Assembly: GCF_900156415.1 (NCBI RefSeq) | Contig: NZ_FTNM01000006.1 | Location: 186,001 to 250,000, forward strand | DNA from: Pontibacter lucknowensis | GTDB taxonomy: Bacteria; Bacteroidota; Bacteroidia; Cytophagales; Hymenobacteraceae | DNA: 64,000 nucleotides | Direction of reading: 5' to 3' | In this document: piece after piece, positions 37,241 through 46,605 of the stretch | How positions within the stretch are numbered: position 1 is the stretch's first letter | How the letters are laid out: the number at the start of each line of letters is the position of its first letter | Notes under the pieces: model-generated | Told to the model about the DNA's origin: nothing | The model's input: the letters and a program-made list of their open reading frames with translations, nothing else | Databases searched by the model: none | Position numbers and translations under genes: made by a program

Positions 37241-37271
37241 CAAAAGTACGAAGATTATCCTGAAGTGCAAA
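37241..37271 (-). promoter_or_regulatory. Promoter of ffs
   Basis: The minus strand reads TTTG (37268-37271), exactly 19 bases, then TACTTTTG (37241-37248). This is a perfect -33/-7 pair for the Bacteroidetes primary sigma factor, ending a few bases before the inferred RNA 5' end. Confidence 0.85.
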
Positions 37272-37544
37272 TTTATTCTTCGGAATTATGTTTGACAGAC
37301 GTTATTGTGAACACATGTTTCTTACGGTCAGGGGATTTGATGCAGAAAAGAATTTTCTGATCATAGCTATACCTATAGTGTTGAAGTGAGTTCCTCCTTT
37401 CATCCATATCCACAAATTGTGCTTAAGTGTTCCAGAGGACTCACTATAACAGACACAAGCGGGGATGCTTGAACCATACTACAAGTCTCGCCGCCATTTC
37501 AGCCCCCCACTTTCAACACCCCTCAAAAACATATCTCCCCTATT
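37272..37544. other. Intergenic spacer between ffs and guaA
   Basis: No ORF with convincing coding character and no repeat. It contains one TATACC motif (about 37370). The guaA promoter begins at its right edge. Confidence 0.4.
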
Positions 37545-37577
37545 TTTGGCAAAAAAGCCTAATACACCTTACCTTTG
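37545..37577 (+). promoter_or_regulatory. Promoter of guaA, very close to the start codon
   Basis: TTTG at 37545-37548, 21 bases, then TACCTTTG at 37570-37577. The ATG follows at 37581, only 3 bases after the -7 box. Transcription would therefore begin at or just inside the start codon, hinting at a leaderless mRNA. Confidence 0.65.
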
Positions 37578-37580
37578 CGC

Positions 37581-39110
37581 ATGCCAGAAAAAATACTGAT
37601 TCTCGACTTCGGCTCCCAGTACACCCAATTGATTGCAAGACGGGTGCGCGAGCTAAATGTGTATTGTGAGATTTACCCTTACAATAATGTTCCGGAACTC
37701 ACGGAAGATGTCAAAGGCGTTATTCTATCGGGCAGCCCCTGCTCGGTGCGCGACCACGAACACCCTACCATTGATCTAAGCCAGTTTATGGGCAAGCTCC
37801 CTTTGCTGGGCGTGTGCTACGGCGCACAGCTGATCGCCTACGAGCACCAGGGCGAAGTAACCCCATCTACCATTCGCGAATACGGTCGTGCCAGACTTAC
37901 GGAGCTGCATACGGCAAACCGCCTGATGAAAGAACTTACCCCAGGTTCTGTGGTATGGATGTCGCATGGCGACACGATCAAAGAAATTCCAGACAATTTT
38001 GAAGTTATAGCCAGCACGGAAACGGTACGTGTAGCCGCGTACAAGCTGCGCGACCAGGAAACCTACGGTATTCAGTTCCACCCAGAGGTAACCCACTCCG
38101 ACGAAGGCAAAACCCTGCTCCGCAATTTTGTGGTGCACATCTGCGATTGCCAGCAGGACTGGACCTCCGAGCAGTTCGTGGATGCCACGGTGGCTGATCT
38201 GAGAGAGCAGCTGGGCAATGACAAGGTGGTACTTGGCCTGTCTGGCGGTGTAGACTCCAGTGTGGCGGCCATGCTGATCCACCAGGCGATCGGTAAAAAC
38301 CTGTACTGCATCTTCGTAGACAACGGATTGCTGCGCAAGGACGAGTTTGAGACTGTGCTTGATTCATATAAGCACATGGGTCTGAACGTGAAAGGCGTTG
38401 ACGCCAAAGACCGCTTCTACGCAGCACTAGCCGGCATCTCCGACCCCGAAGGCAAGCGCAAGGCGATTGGCCGTGTGTTTATTGAGGTATTCGACGACGA
38501 AGCGCATCAGATTGAGGACGTGAAGTGGCTGGCACAAGGCACTATTTACCCGGACGTAATTGAGTCGCTGAGCGTGAAAGGTCCTTCGGCTACGATCAAA
38601 TCGCACCACAACGTAGGCGGTCTGCCTGACTTCATGAAACTGAAAGTGGTAGAACCACTCAAAACACTTTTCAAAGATGAGGTGCGTTTGGTAGGTAAGA
38701 CCCTTAAGATAGATGATGCTATCCTGGGTCGTCATCCTTTCCCTGGTCCTGGTCTGGCTATCCGTATTTTGGGTGACATCACACCGGAGAAGGTACACGT
38801 GCTGCAGCAGGTAGATCACATCTTCATCAGCAACCTGAAAAAGTCAGGTCTGTATGACGAGGTGTGGCAGGCAGGTGCTATCCTGACACCTTTGCAATCA
38901 GTAGGTGTAATGGGCGATGAGCGTACTTACGAAAATGTGGTGGCCCTTCGTGCTGTGACCTCGATCGACGGCATGACAGCAGACTGGAGCCGTTTACCGT
39001 ATGAGTTCCTGGCCGATGTATCCAATGAGATCATCAACAAGGTAAAAGGCGTAAACCGCGTCGTATATGACATCAGCTCGAAACCACCGGCAACCATCGA
39101 GTGGGAGTAA
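37581..39110 (+). CDS. guaA: GMP synthase (glutamine-hydrolysing)
   Basis: 509 residues from the ATG at 37581. The N-terminal class I amidotransferase domain has [19 protein letters not shown], catalytic Cys79 in LGVCYGAQL and the His/Glu of [12 protein letters not shown]. The ATP-pyrophosphatase domain begins at [15 protein letters not shown]. The C-terminal dimerisation domain contains [16 protein letters not shown] and ends in TIEWE. It aminates XMP to GMP. It has no GGTATA motif and optimised codons. The -7 box is almost on top of the ATG. An in-frame TTG at 37575 lies inside the -7 box and is unlikely as start. Confidence 0.97.
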   Translation: MPEKILILDFGSQYTQLIARRVRELNVYCEIYPYNNVPELTEDVKGVILSGSPCSVRDHEHPTIDLSQFMGKLPLLGVCYGAQLIAYEHQGEVTPSTIREYGRARLTELHTANRLMKELTPGSVVWMSHGDTIKEIPDNFEVIASTETVRVAAYKLRDQETYGIQFHPEVTHSDEGKTLLRNFVVHICDCQQDWTSEQFVDATVADLREQLGNDKVVLGLSGGVDSSVAAMLIHQAIGKNLYCIFVDNGLLRKDEFETVLDSYKHMGLNVKGVDAKDRFYAALAGISDPEGKRKAIGRVFIEVFDDEAHQIEDVKWLAQGTIYPDVIESLSVKGPSATIKSHHNVGGLPDFMKLKVVEPLKTLFKDEVRLVGKTLKIDDAILGRHPFPGPGLAIRILGDITPEKVHVLQQVDHIFISNLKKSGLYDEVWQAGAILTPLQSVGVMGDERTYENVVALRAVTSIDGMTADWSRLPYEFLADVSNEIINKVKGVNRVVYDISSKPPATIEWE

Positions 39111-39121
39111 TATTATTGAGT

Positions 39122-39242
39122 GAATTAGTGAATGGGTGATTGAGTGAATTGGTGAAAACTTGGTTTAGCTTGGGTAAGGCTGCAGCTAAGAAATAGGTTA
39201 GTTCGGCCTTCGACTTTATTTTAATCACTCAATCACTAATTC
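39122..39242. repeat. Intergenic inverted-repeat element (GTGAATTAG type)
   Basis: The left arm begins GAATTAGTGAATGGGTGATT (39122-39150). The right arm at 39221-39242 has the inverse GAATTAGTGATTGAGTGATT, 19 of 22 matching. The arms are within ~120 bases in the guaA downstream spacer. The word differs from the ATTCATT family at 36.1 kb but the architecture is the same. Confidence 0.5.
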
Positions 39243-39256
39243 AAAAATAGAACAAC

Positions 39257-40960
39257 ATGAAGAGAAGCTTATTGAAGCATGCAGCGGGTATGCTGCTAAT
39301 GGCTGCGCTTGCGCTGCCGGTACAGGCCCAGCAGGATTATGGCACGACCTATAGCAATGGCAAGGTACTGATAGAGCAGGAGCGCTATGACAAGGCCATG
39401 GCCGAGTTACTACCTATCACGCAGGCTGGTCCCAAAAATCAATATGCTCCCGAAGCTTCTTACTTGTATGCCGTAGCGGCGCTCAAGGCAAACAAACTGC
39501 CTGAAGCGCGGCGTATGCTGCAACAGTTACAAGGCCAGCACCCCAATTGGCCCAATCAACCTGAAGCAAGCTATTTACTTGCTAATGTACTTTTTGAACA
39601 AGGCGAGTATGAGCAGGCATTGGCTGAACTAAGTAGCCTTCGTTCCGCTAAACTACAAGCCGATGCCGAAAATCTGAAGCGTCACTACCTGATGCGCATC
39701 ACGGACCGCGGAATTTTCGAGCAGTTACTGCAGCGCTATCCGGAAGATAAAGCTGTCGCACAGACCTATGCTGACAAGTTGCTGGCAGGTTGGTATCGTC
39801 CTGAGGACAGAACCACGCTGGAAAGCATTGTATCGAAGCACCGCCTGGACCGCAACCGCTACCTGAGCGCCAATGCCATGCGCAAGCAGGCTTATAATGT
39901 AGCAGCCCTGATGCCGTTTCAGCTGGACCAGGACCTGGGGCAGGCAGCACGTAAGAATCAGTTTGCCACCGACCTTTTCGCAGGCATGAAGATGGCGCAG
40001 GACTCCCTCAAACGTCAGGGAATAAATATAAACCTCTATGCTTACGATGCAGGCACCGATACAACCGCTGTAAAGCGAATCCTGGAAACTTCGGAGCTCA
40101 AAAGCATGGATCTGGTTATCGGTCCTGTTTACAGGTCATCGGCCAAGATTGCAGCCCGTTTTGCCACTCAGAATAATGTGAATGTAATCAACCCGCTTAC
40201 TCAGGACCTGGAAGTAGCTGCTGATAATGTCAATATTTTTCTATTTGAGTCTTCTGTAGCGACGCAGGCACGACAGGCTGCTACCTACGCTTACCACACT
40301 TTCGAGCCTAAAACGGCTGTCATCCTGTATGAAGACAACAAAGATGACATCGCGTTTAGCCAGCATTACCGCGAGCAGTTCCTGAAATTAGGGGGTAAAG
40401 TGGCAGCTTACAAAAAGATAAACTCTGCACAAAGCGCTGCCACCGCCGCTGTTTTCAAAGACCTGAAATTGGAGAATGTTGGCCATCTGGCAGTTTTCTC
40501 TGATCAGATGACGGCTGCGGCAAATACGGTTAGTACCTTACAGTCCAGAGCAGCCACGCTGCCACTCGTGACATTCGAAAAGTGGCTGGGTATAGGGCAG
40601 TTGACCCTGCGCCAGTTAGACGATCTGGAGATCTATTTTGTAAACCCGAAATACATCGATCAGATGAGTTCGGCAGCGCGTCACTTCCGTAAGAGGTATA
40701 CGGCCAGGTATAACATGCCACCCTCACAGTATGCCTATGCCGGTTTTGAAATGATGTATTATTTTGGAACACTGCTCCAAAATTACGGTCCCCGCTTTAA
40801 TCTGGCGCTTGGCTCAGAGGGACTCCGCCCGGGTGTTTTTTACAAAGGCATAGGCTACACCGATCGTGCAGCTCTCAATGAAGTGCGCCGTGACAACCAG
40901 TACATTCCGATTACCAAACTGGAAAACCTGCAACTAACTGTTGTAAACCCGATCTTTTAA
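39257..40960 (+). CDS. TPR plus periplasmic-binding-fold envelope protein
   Basis: 567 residues. The signal peptide is about residues 1-25 (ending PVQAQ). TPR-like helices occupy ~26-170 (YGTTYSNGKVLIEQERYDKAMAELL, EASYLLANVLFEQGEYEQALAEL). From ~210 the domain is a type I periplasmic binding fold (VAALMPFQLDQD, DLVIGPVYRSSAKIAARFA, INPLTQDLEVA, AVILYEDNKDDIAFSQHYREQF). The same order, TPR then binding fold, occurs in the penicillin-binding-protein activator LpoA. Here there is no lipobox, so it should be soluble in the periplasm. A ligand-sensing or scaffold role is possible. Confidence 0.78.
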   Translation: MKRSLLKHAAGMLLMAALALPVQAQQDYGTTYSNGKVLIEQERYDKAMAELLPITQAGPKNQYAPEASYLYAVAALKANKLPEARRMLQQLQGQHPNWPNQPEASYLLANVLFEQGEYEQALAELSSLRSAKLQADAENLKRHYLMRITDRGIFEQLLQRYPEDKAVAQTYADKLLAGWYRPEDRTTLESIVSKHRLDRNRYLSANAMRKQAYNVAALMPFQLDQDLGQAARKNQFATDLFAGMKMAQDSLKRQGININLYAYDAGTDTTAVKRILETSELKSMDLVIGPVYRSSAKIAARFATQNNVNVINPLTQDLEVAADNVNIFLFESSVATQARQAATYAYHTFEPKTAVILYEDNKDDIAFSQHYREQFLKLGGKVAAYKKINSAQSAATAAVFKDLKLENVGHLAVFSDQMTAAANTVSTLQSRAATLPLVTFEKWLGIGQLTLRQLDDLEIYFVNPKYIDQMSSAARHFRKRYTARYNMPPSQYAYAGFEMMYYFGTLLQNYGPRFNLALGSEGLRPGVFYKGIGYTDRAALNEVRRDNQYIPITKLENLQLTVVNPIF

Positions 40961-41034
40961 TGCTCCAGGCATTACACATCAGGGTATAGCACCCTGCCCA
41001 TATCATTGCTTTTAAATTCAAAGAAATCAGAATT

Positions 41035-42333
41035 ATGAAAATAGCACCAATCAGCGAAGAACTTTTCCAGCGTGCACAGCACTCCATACCAGGCGGGGTA
41101 AACTCTCCTGTACGAGCCTTCAGAGCCGTGGGCGGAAATCCACGTTTTATGGTATCAGCCAAAGGCCCTTATATGTTCGACGAGGACGGCAACCGCTACA
41201 TAGAGCTTATTAACTCCTGGGGGCCTATGATCTTGGGTCATGCAGCGGAAATAGTGCAGGAGGCCGTGCAAAAGGCTATACCGAACTCGCTTTCTTTTGG
41301 AGCTCCAACCCGCAAAGAAATTGAGATTGCAGAGCTGATCGTGGACATGGTGCCTTCGATTGAGAAGGTGCGCATGGTGAACTCCGGTACCGAGGCGACT
41401 ATGTCGGCAGTGCGGGTGGCCAGAGGCTATACCGGCCGCAACAAGATGATCAAATTTGAAGGCTGTTACCACGGCCACGGCGACTCTTTTCTGATCGCTG
41501 CCGGTAGTGGTGCTATTACACTCGGCGTGCCGGATAGCCCGGGCGTAACGCAGGGTGTAGCAGCTGATACGCTTACGGCCCCATTCAATGACCTGGAGGC
41601 TGTAAAAACACTAGTGGAAGCCAACAAAGACCAGGTAGCGGCTATCATTCTGGAGCCGGTTGCTGGTAACATGGGTCTCGTACTGCCGGAACAAGGCTTC
41701 CTGCAGGGGCTGCGTGACCTTTGCACCAAAGAAGGCATCGTATTGATCTTTGACGAAGTGATGACCGGTTTCCGTCTGGCACCGGGCGGTGCACAGCAGT
41801 TGTTCGGCGTAACGCCGGATATGACGACCCTGGGCAAGATCATAGGTGGCGGTATGCCAGTGGGTGCCTACGGCGGCAAGAAAGAGATCATGAACTTTGT
41901 AGCGCCAGCAGGACCGGTTTACCAGGCCGGCACGCTGTCCGGTAACCCGATTGCCATGTCAGCAGGTATGGCCATGCTGCAGTACCTGCAAGGACATCCA
42001 GAGGTATACACGAACCTGGAGCAGACGACTACCAAAATGATAAACGGCATGAAGCAGAACATGCAAGAACTGGGGATGAACTTCACCATCAACCATGTGG
42101 GCTCTATGTTCAGCATCTTCTTCACAGAGCAGCCTGTTACCGATTTCGAAAGTGCCAAGACATCTGACACCGCCATGTTCGGTCGCTATTTCAACAGCAT
42201 GCTGCAGCGCGGCGTATACCTGGCTCCTTCCCAATACGAATCATTGTTCGTGTCTACAGCCATTACCGATGACTTGGTGCAGGAGTACCTGCAGGCAAAC
42301 CGAGAAGCACTTCAGGAGGCAGTACAACAGTAA
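41035..42333 (+). CDS. hemL: Glutamate-1-semialdehyde 2,1-aminomutase
   Basis: 432 residues. RAQHSIPGGVNSPVRAFRAVGG is the family start, with MVNSGTEATMSAVRVARG, FEGCYHGHGDSFL and the PLP lysine in TTLGKIIGGGMPVGAYGG (Lys268). It converts glutamate-1-semialdehyde to 5-aminolevulinate in the C5 haem route. Full length and intact. It is monocistronic, with a likely terminator after it. Confidence 0.96.
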   Translation: MKIAPISEELFQRAQHSIPGGVNSPVRAFRAVGGNPRFMVSAKGPYMFDEDGNRYIELINSWGPMILGHAAEIVQEAVQKAIPNSLSFGAPTRKEIEIAELIVDMVPSIEKVRMVNSGTEATMSAVRVARGYTGRNKMIKFEGCYHGHGDSFLIAAGSGAITLGVPDSPGVTQGVAADTLTAPFNDLEAVKTLVEANKDQVAAIILEPVAGNMGLVLPEQGFLQGLRDLCTKEGIVLIFDEVMTGFRLAPGGAQQLFGVTPDMTTLGKIIGGGMPVGAYGGKKEIMNFVAPAGPVYQAGTLSGNPIAMSAGMAMLQYLQGHPEVYTNLEQTTTKMINGMKQNMQELGMNFTINHVGSMFSIFFTEQPVTDFESAKTSDTAMFGRYFNSMLQRGVYLAPSQYESLFVSTAITDDLVQEYLQANREALQEAVQQ

Positions 42334-42359
42334 GCTATACCTTAGTGATTATAAAAGAG

Positions 42360-42395
42360 ACGGCAGCTTACACCAAGGCTGCCGTTATTATTATA
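42360..42395 (+). terminator. Probable terminator of hemL
   Basis: The stem ACGGCAGC / GCTGCCGT has a 10-base loop, then TATTATTAT. The T-rich tail is interrupted, so efficiency is uncertain. Confidence 0.6.
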
Positions 42396-42570
42396 GGGAG
42401 GTACAGCCAGACCATCTTTTCCGGCGGGCATGCATTCTAACTCCAGCACCGTTATCCCCCTCCGGTTAGCTTTTCAACAATTTTGCAATTTAACCATTTA
42501 GCTAATTAACATTTCACAATCAACAATTCGCCCATTTTCCGTACTTTTACGGTCGTAACATTGCACCCCC

Positions 42571-43107
42571 ATGATTCTTACAGATAAGCAGATTTTAGAA
42601 GAGGTTGAGAAAGGCACTATTTTAATTGAGCCGTTCAGGCGCTCCAGCCTTGGCACCAACTCTTACGATGTACACCTGGGCCGCTACCTGGCCACTTACC
42701 GCGACGAAGTACTCGACGCCCGTCAGCACAATCAGATTGATGTCTTTGAAATCCCGGAGGAAGGCTTTGTCCTGCAACCTAACACCTTATACCTGGGTGT
42801 GACGCTGGAGTACACCGAAACACATGCGCACGTACCTTTTCTGGAAGGTAAGTCAAGCGTAGGTCGTCTTGGCATCGACATCCACGCAACGGCCGGTAAA
42901 GGTGATGTAGGCTTCTGCAACACATGGACTTTGGAAATTTCTGTAACGCAGCAGGTACGTGTATACCATGGCATGCCGATTGGTCAGCTGATTTATTTTG
43001 AAGTAAAAGGCGGCATTGAAAACTATTACAACAGTAAAGACAATGCCAAGTATAACAACCGCACAACCAAGCCTGTCGAATCGATGATGTGGCGCAACGA
43101 ATGGTAA
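42571..43107 (+). CDS. dcd: dCTP deaminase
   Basis: 178 residues. RSSLGTNSYDVHLGRYLATY, FLEGKSSVGRLGIDIHATAGKGDVGF (catalytic Glu and nucleotide loop) and GMPIGQLIYFEVKG are diagnostic of the trimeric dCTP deaminase / dUTPase-like fold. It makes dUTP from dCTP for thymidylate synthesis. A near-consensus -7 box (TACTTTTA) lies about 30 bases upstream. A strong terminator follows. Confidence 0.95.
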   Translation: MILTDKQILEEVEKGTILIEPFRRSSLGTNSYDVHLGRYLATYRDEVLDARQHNQIDVFEIPEEGFVLQPNTLYLGVTLEYTETHAHVPFLEGKSSVGRLGIDIHATAGKGDVGFCNTWTLEISVTQQVRVYHGMPIGQLIYFEVKGGIENYYNSKDNAKYNNRTTKPVESMMWRNEW

Positions 43108-43126
43108 TTTCTACCTAAAAAACATT

Positions 43127-43163
43127 AAAAAAAGGTCAAATATTAGCTTATTTGGCCTTTTTT
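43127..43163 (+). terminator. Rho-independent terminator of dcd
   Basis: The stem AAAAAAAGGTCAAAT / ATTTGGCCTTTTTT has an 8-base loop, with one G-U pair and a built-in T-tract. Confidence 0.9.
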
Positions 43164-43319
43164 GGCATAATTCCTGCACTATATTACACGTATTCGACAC
43201 TGAAAGGCAAGCAGGAAAATTTTTAAATGCCGGAATCATTTCACGGTGGCCTGCGTTTTAAAACTACAATGCCTCAGGAGAGAATGAAAAGCATTGAAAA
43301 CACCAAAAACACTAAGATT

Positions 43320-43766
43320 ATGAAAAAGCTACTGGTAATAACATTGATGGTATTCGGAACCGTATACGGCGCATTTGCTACAGGTAATAATGTAACAGTG
43401 ATTGCTGAGAAGCGTGCCAACCACCTCACTGACCAGATGATTCGTGAGCTTCGTTTGAATAACTACCAGGCCAACAAGATTAGAGAGATCAACCTGGACG
43501 TAGCTGCCCAGATCACTGAGATCGAGCAGAAGCACGAAGGTAACGAGCAACTGATCACAGAGAAGTGCAAAGAAGTACTGGCCGTGCGTGACCTGGAGTT
43601 TGAAGACATCCTGAGCACCGTGCAGTATAACGATTACTTCGGTGACCGTAAAGTATATTCTAAAGTAGACCGTGAGTTTATGGCAAGCCTGAACGAACAA
43701 GGTTCTCAGAACCTGGCTACGAACGAAAAGGCCACTGAAAACACGACTGCCTCAAACGTAAACTAA
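43320..43766 (+). CDS. Small exported helical protein, unknown function
   Basis: 148 residues from the ATG at 43320; the frame extends upstream to 43227, but the signal peptide MKKLLVITLMVFGTVYGAFA fixes the start. The mature part is helical with NHLTDQMIRELRLNNYQANKIREINLD and regular Glu/Lys spacing. It resembles the small periplasmic CpxP/Spy-like or DUF-type proteins of Bacteroidetes, though the LTxxQ motif is not clear. Function unknown. It shares a terminator with gldC. Confidence 0.75.
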   Translation: MKKLLVITLMVFGTVYGAFATGNNVTVIAEKRANHLTDQMIRELRLNNYQANKIREINLDVAAQITEIEQKHEGNEQLITEKCKEVLAVRDLEFEDILSTVQYNDYFGDRKVYSKVDREFMASLNEQGSQNLATNEKATENTTASNVN

Positions 43767-43790
43767 TTCGACATTTTAAATAAAAGCATA

Positions 43791-43820
43791 AAAGCCACCT
43801 CAAAGGGTGGCTTTCGTTGT
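43791..43820. terminator. Shared terminator between the small exported gene and gldC
   Basis: The stem AAAGCCACC / GGTGGCTTT has a 6-base loop. It is flanked by A-rich and T-rich bases on the two sides, and lies between convergent genes. Confidence 0.8.
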
Positions 43821-43833
43821 TTATAGGACTAGT

Positions 43834-44175
43834 CTAGTTACTTTCCTTCTTGCGTTCCTCTTCTACGTGCTTCATCAAGTCTTCACAAAGAGCACGCATT
43901 TTATCAGCCATTACCTTATCGCTGGTGGCCGTAGCGATGCTCTGGGCCATAGCACCAATGGTGTCGATGTAGAAGTATTTCATTTCATCGATAGGCATGT
44001 CCTTGGTCCACAGGTCGATTTTCATGGTACCTGCTTCATCACGGTCCCATAGGGAAATATTGATGGCCTTCGCAAAATGGATTTTTTCGCCTGCATCGGT
44101 GGCTCTCCAGCTGATGGCTTCCGGTACACGCTGCTCGTCCAGCGCGATGCTAAAGTATATTTCTGACTTCTTCAT
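43834..44175 (-). CDS. gldC: Gliding motility protein GldC
   Basis: 113 residues. MKKSEIYFSIALDEQRVPEAISWRATDAG and SLWDRDEAGTMKIDLWTKDMPIDEM match GldC of gliding Bacteroidetes, with a helical tail ending in charged residues. GldC is a small protein, accessory to gliding, that improves the performance of the motor in Flavobacterium johnsoniae. It is transcribed from its own promoter and lies 2.4 kb from gldG, separated by the nuclease-family gene and dnaN. Confidence 0.92.
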   Translation of the reverse strand: MKKSEIYFSIALDEQRVPEAISWRATDAGEKIHFAKAINISLWDRDEAGTMKIDLWTKDMPIDEMKYFYIDTIGAMAQSIATATSDKVMADKMRALCEDLMKHVEEERKKESN

Positions 44176-44240
44176 TTTCGTTTCTGTTAAACTTTGTGCT
44201 ATATATATCTCGTACTATGCTTGAATACTCAAACTAAGTA

Positions 44241-44248
44241 CAAAGTTA
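44241..44248 (-). promoter_or_regulatory. Probable -7 box for gldC
   Basis: The minus strand reads TAACTTTG, a TAnnTTTG match 65 bases before the gldC ATG. No -33 TTTG is present. Confidence 0.5.
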
Positions 44249-44252
44249 CGCG

Positions 44253-45287
44253 ATGCGCTACGTAATAAAAACCTTCTTCTTTCTTTTTAGCCTGACCATC
44301 CTTTCGGGGTGTGCCAGCTTAACCTCCTCTACTAAAAAAACGAAACTCTACACAGTCGCTTTTTATAATACAGAGAAACTCTACGACACGAAGAATGACC
44401 CCAAAACAGATGATGACGGCTTCACCCCTGAAGGTATCATGCAGTGGGATGAGGACAGGTATAAGACCAAAATTCGCAATATTGCGAAAGTCATTGAGTC
44501 CATTGGCGGCAAAAACGGAGCTGACCTATTAGGTGTCAGCGAGGTGGAGAACCGGCAGGTGCTGGAGGACCTGGTCAGCTCCTCTCCTCTTCGCAAGCGC
44601 CGCTACAATATTATTCATTACGACTCTCCCGACCCTGAGGGGCTGGATGTGGCCCTGCTCTACAACCCCAGGGTTTTCAAACCAACGACCCATACAAACC
44701 TACCTATCAAGTTCTCCGAAAAGGGCTTTAGCTCACGGGGCATACTGCAGGTAAAAGGAACGCTGGCAGGCGAGCCTGTGACGATTTATGTAAATCACTG
44801 GCCGGAAGACCGTGGCAGCACGACGCTCGGTACTGCCCGCAGAAGAGAGGCAGCGGTAGAACTCAGACGGCAGCTGGATGCGCAGCAGAAAGCAGACAGG
44901 GATGCCAAAATAATCGTGCTGGGTGATTTTACTGATGAGCCGAAGTCCTCCAACATGGAAAAGGTACTGAGAGCGACAGGCCGCCCTGATCCGTCTTACA
45001 ATGAAGAGCTGTTTAACACCTTTTATTTGTGGTACGTGCAGGGGCACGGCAGCTTCCATACCCGCAACGACAACAAAATGCGAGATCAGATCCTGGTGTC
45101 CAAGTCGCTCCTGAATACCAGAGGTGGTTTGCACTACGCGCACGGCTCTGCCTTCATCCACGATCCGGAGTTTGCCAAATTCACCTTCGGCAGGTATAAG
45201 GATACGCCTCGTCAGACCTGGTCCGGTACCCTTTACATCGGCGGGTACAGCGACCACTTCCCGGTATACATCAAACTGCAAAAGTAG
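44253..45287 (+). CDS. Endonuclease/exonuclease/phosphatase family lipoprotein
   Basis: 344 residues. A lipoprotein signal ends at ILSGC (Cys20). The EEP fold is shown by FYNTEKLYD, LGVSEVENRQVLEDLV (catalytic Glu), NHWPEDRG (His), VLGDFTDEP (Asp) and YSDHFPVYI (terminal Asp-His pair). Such enzymes cut phosphodiester bonds in nucleic acids or lipids. With a lipid anchor it should act in the periplasm or at the outer membrane, perhaps in DNA or phosphate scavenging. It converges on dnaN. Confidence 0.9.
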   Translation: MRYVIKTFFFLFSLTILSGCASLTSSTKKTKLYTVAFYNTEKLYDTKNDPKTDDDGFTPEGIMQWDEDRYKTKIRNIAKVIESIGGKNGADLLGVSEVENRQVLEDLVSSSPLRKRRYNIIHYDSPDPEGLDVALLYNPRVFKPTTHTNLPIKFSEKGFSSRGILQVKGTLAGEPVTIYVNHWPEDRGSTTLGTARRREAAVELRRQLDAQQKADRDAKIIVLGDFTDEPKSSNMEKVLRATGRPDPSYNEELFNTFYLWYVQGHGSFHTRNDNKMRDQILVSKSLLNTRGGLHYAHGSAFIHDPEFAKFTFGRYKDTPRQTWSGTLYIGGYSDHFPVYIKLQK

Positions 45288-45321
45288 GCTATACACTGAG
45301 ATAGACGACACCCTAAAAACA

Positions 45322-45352
45322 AGAAAGGCGAACCATAACGGTCCGCCTTTCT
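45322..45352. terminator. Terminator between the EEP lipoprotein gene and dnaN
   Basis: AGAAAGGCGAACC pairs with GGTCCGCCTTTCT with one mismatch and a short loop. It lies between convergent genes. Confidence 0.75.
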
Positions 45353-45373
45353 GCATTAGGAGAAATTATCTTC

Positions 45374-46498
45374 TTATACGTAATTGTTCAGCATTACAGG
45401 CATCACCAGCATCAGAACATTTTCATTATCTTCATTTGCAAGCGGCATCAACAGACCAGCACGGTTCGGTGTGGACAGCTCAAACGAGATTTCGTCAGCG
45501 TCGATGTTGTTGAGCATTTCGATCAAAAACTTCGCATTAAAGCCGATTTCCATGTCCTCACCGTCATATTGGCAAGTCAGGCGCTCGTTCGCTTCGTTCG
45601 AGAAGTCGAGGTCTTCGGCAGAAACCTGCAGCTCAGAGCCGGACAGCTTCAGACGAATCTGGTGCGTGGTTTTGTTTGAGTAGATGGAGATACGACGCAC
45701 AGAGCTCAGCAATGCAGAACGGTCGATCACCAGTTTGTTCGGGTTCTGTACAGGTATAACGTTCTCGTAGTCCGGATAACGCTCGTCAATCAGACGGCAG
45801 ATCATGCGTATGTTGTCGAAGCTGAAGAAAGCGTTGGACTGGTTGAACTCCATGCGCACGGCAGTCGCCTCAGATGGCAATGTAGACTTCAGCAGCGTGA
45901 AAGCCTTGCGTGGAATGATCAGCGATGCTTCCTGGCTCGTAGCGATGTCCGTACGACGGAAACGCAGCAGACGGTGACCGTCTGTGGCTACGAACGTTAC
46001 ATTGTCAGGGCGCAGTTGCACGTAGATACCCGTCATGGCTGGACGAAGCTCGTCGTTGCTTACTGCAAAGATCGTCTTGTTGATGGCACGAGCCAGCACG
46101 TTAGACGGGATCTCGATGGCGCTGCCACCCTTCACCACAGGTACACGCGGGAAATCGGTTGCGTTCTCACCGGAAAGCTTGTAGCGTCCGTTTGCTGAAC
46201 TGATCTCAATGGTATAGGTCTCTTCGTCAATCGTGAAAGTCACCGGCTGGTCTGGCAGGTTCTTCAGCGTCTCGATCAGGATCTTGGCAGGGGCAGCAAT
46301 GCGGCCACTCTCCTTCGCCTCAACCTGCAGTTCAGTGATCATGGAAGTTTCCAGGTCACTGGCTGTGATGGTGAGGGTGCTGTCGTTGATCTCGAACAGG
46401 AAGTTCTCAAGGATAGGAACCACCGGGTTGTTGGTTACCACACCGTTTATGCTGGCTAACTGCTTCAAAAGAGCAGAGGAAGAGACGATAAATTTCAT
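45374..46498 (-). CDS. dnaN: DNA polymerase III beta subunit (sliding clamp)
   Basis: 374 residues, normal length. MKFIVSSSALLKQLASINGVV, FLFEINDSTLTITASDLETSM, VATDGHRLLRF and the C-terminal ANEDNENVLMLVMPVMLNNYV place it firmly in DnaN. The dimeric ring tethers the replicase to DNA. It is not with dnaA here but next to gldG, and the two genes lie in the same direction 107 bases apart. I recall this linkage from other Bacteroidetes. Confidence 0.97.
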   Translation of the reverse strand: MKFIVSSSALLKQLASINGVVTNNPVVPILENFLFEINDSTLTITASDLETSMITELQVEAKESGRIAAPAKILIETLKNLPDQPVTFTIDEETYTIEISSANGRYKLSGENATDFPRVPVVKGGSAIEIPSNVLARAINKTIFAVSNDELRPAMTGIYVQLRPDNVTFVATDGHRLLRFRRTDIATSQEASLIIPRKAFTLLKSTLPSEATAVRMEFNQSNAFFSFDNIRMICRLIDERYPDYENVIPVQNPNKLVIDRSALLSSVRRISIYSNKTTHQIRLKLSGSELQVSAEDLDFSNEANERLTCQYDGEDMEIGFNAKFLIEMLNNIDADEISFELSTPNRAGLLMPLANEDNENVLMLVMPVMLNNYV

Positions 46499-46524
46499 TA
46501 TGTATAGCTATAATGTTATTTGGA

Positions 46525-46532
46525 CAAAGTTA
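46525..46532 (-). promoter_or_regulatory. Probable -7 box for dnaN
   Basis: TAACTTTG on the minus strand, 26 bases before the dnaN ATG. No -33 TTTG was seen. Confidence 0.55.
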
Positions 46533-46605
46533 AAAATTTTTCGCATTTATGCTACCTGCACGGGCCCGGCTTTTTCACAATTTCTTTACATACAGGGCAA
46601 AAAAA

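Noticed and set aside
37130..37360. 76-residue plus-strand ORF across the ffs region
   Set aside because: It lies antisense to the SRP RNA and its promoter, and the translation is not protein-like.
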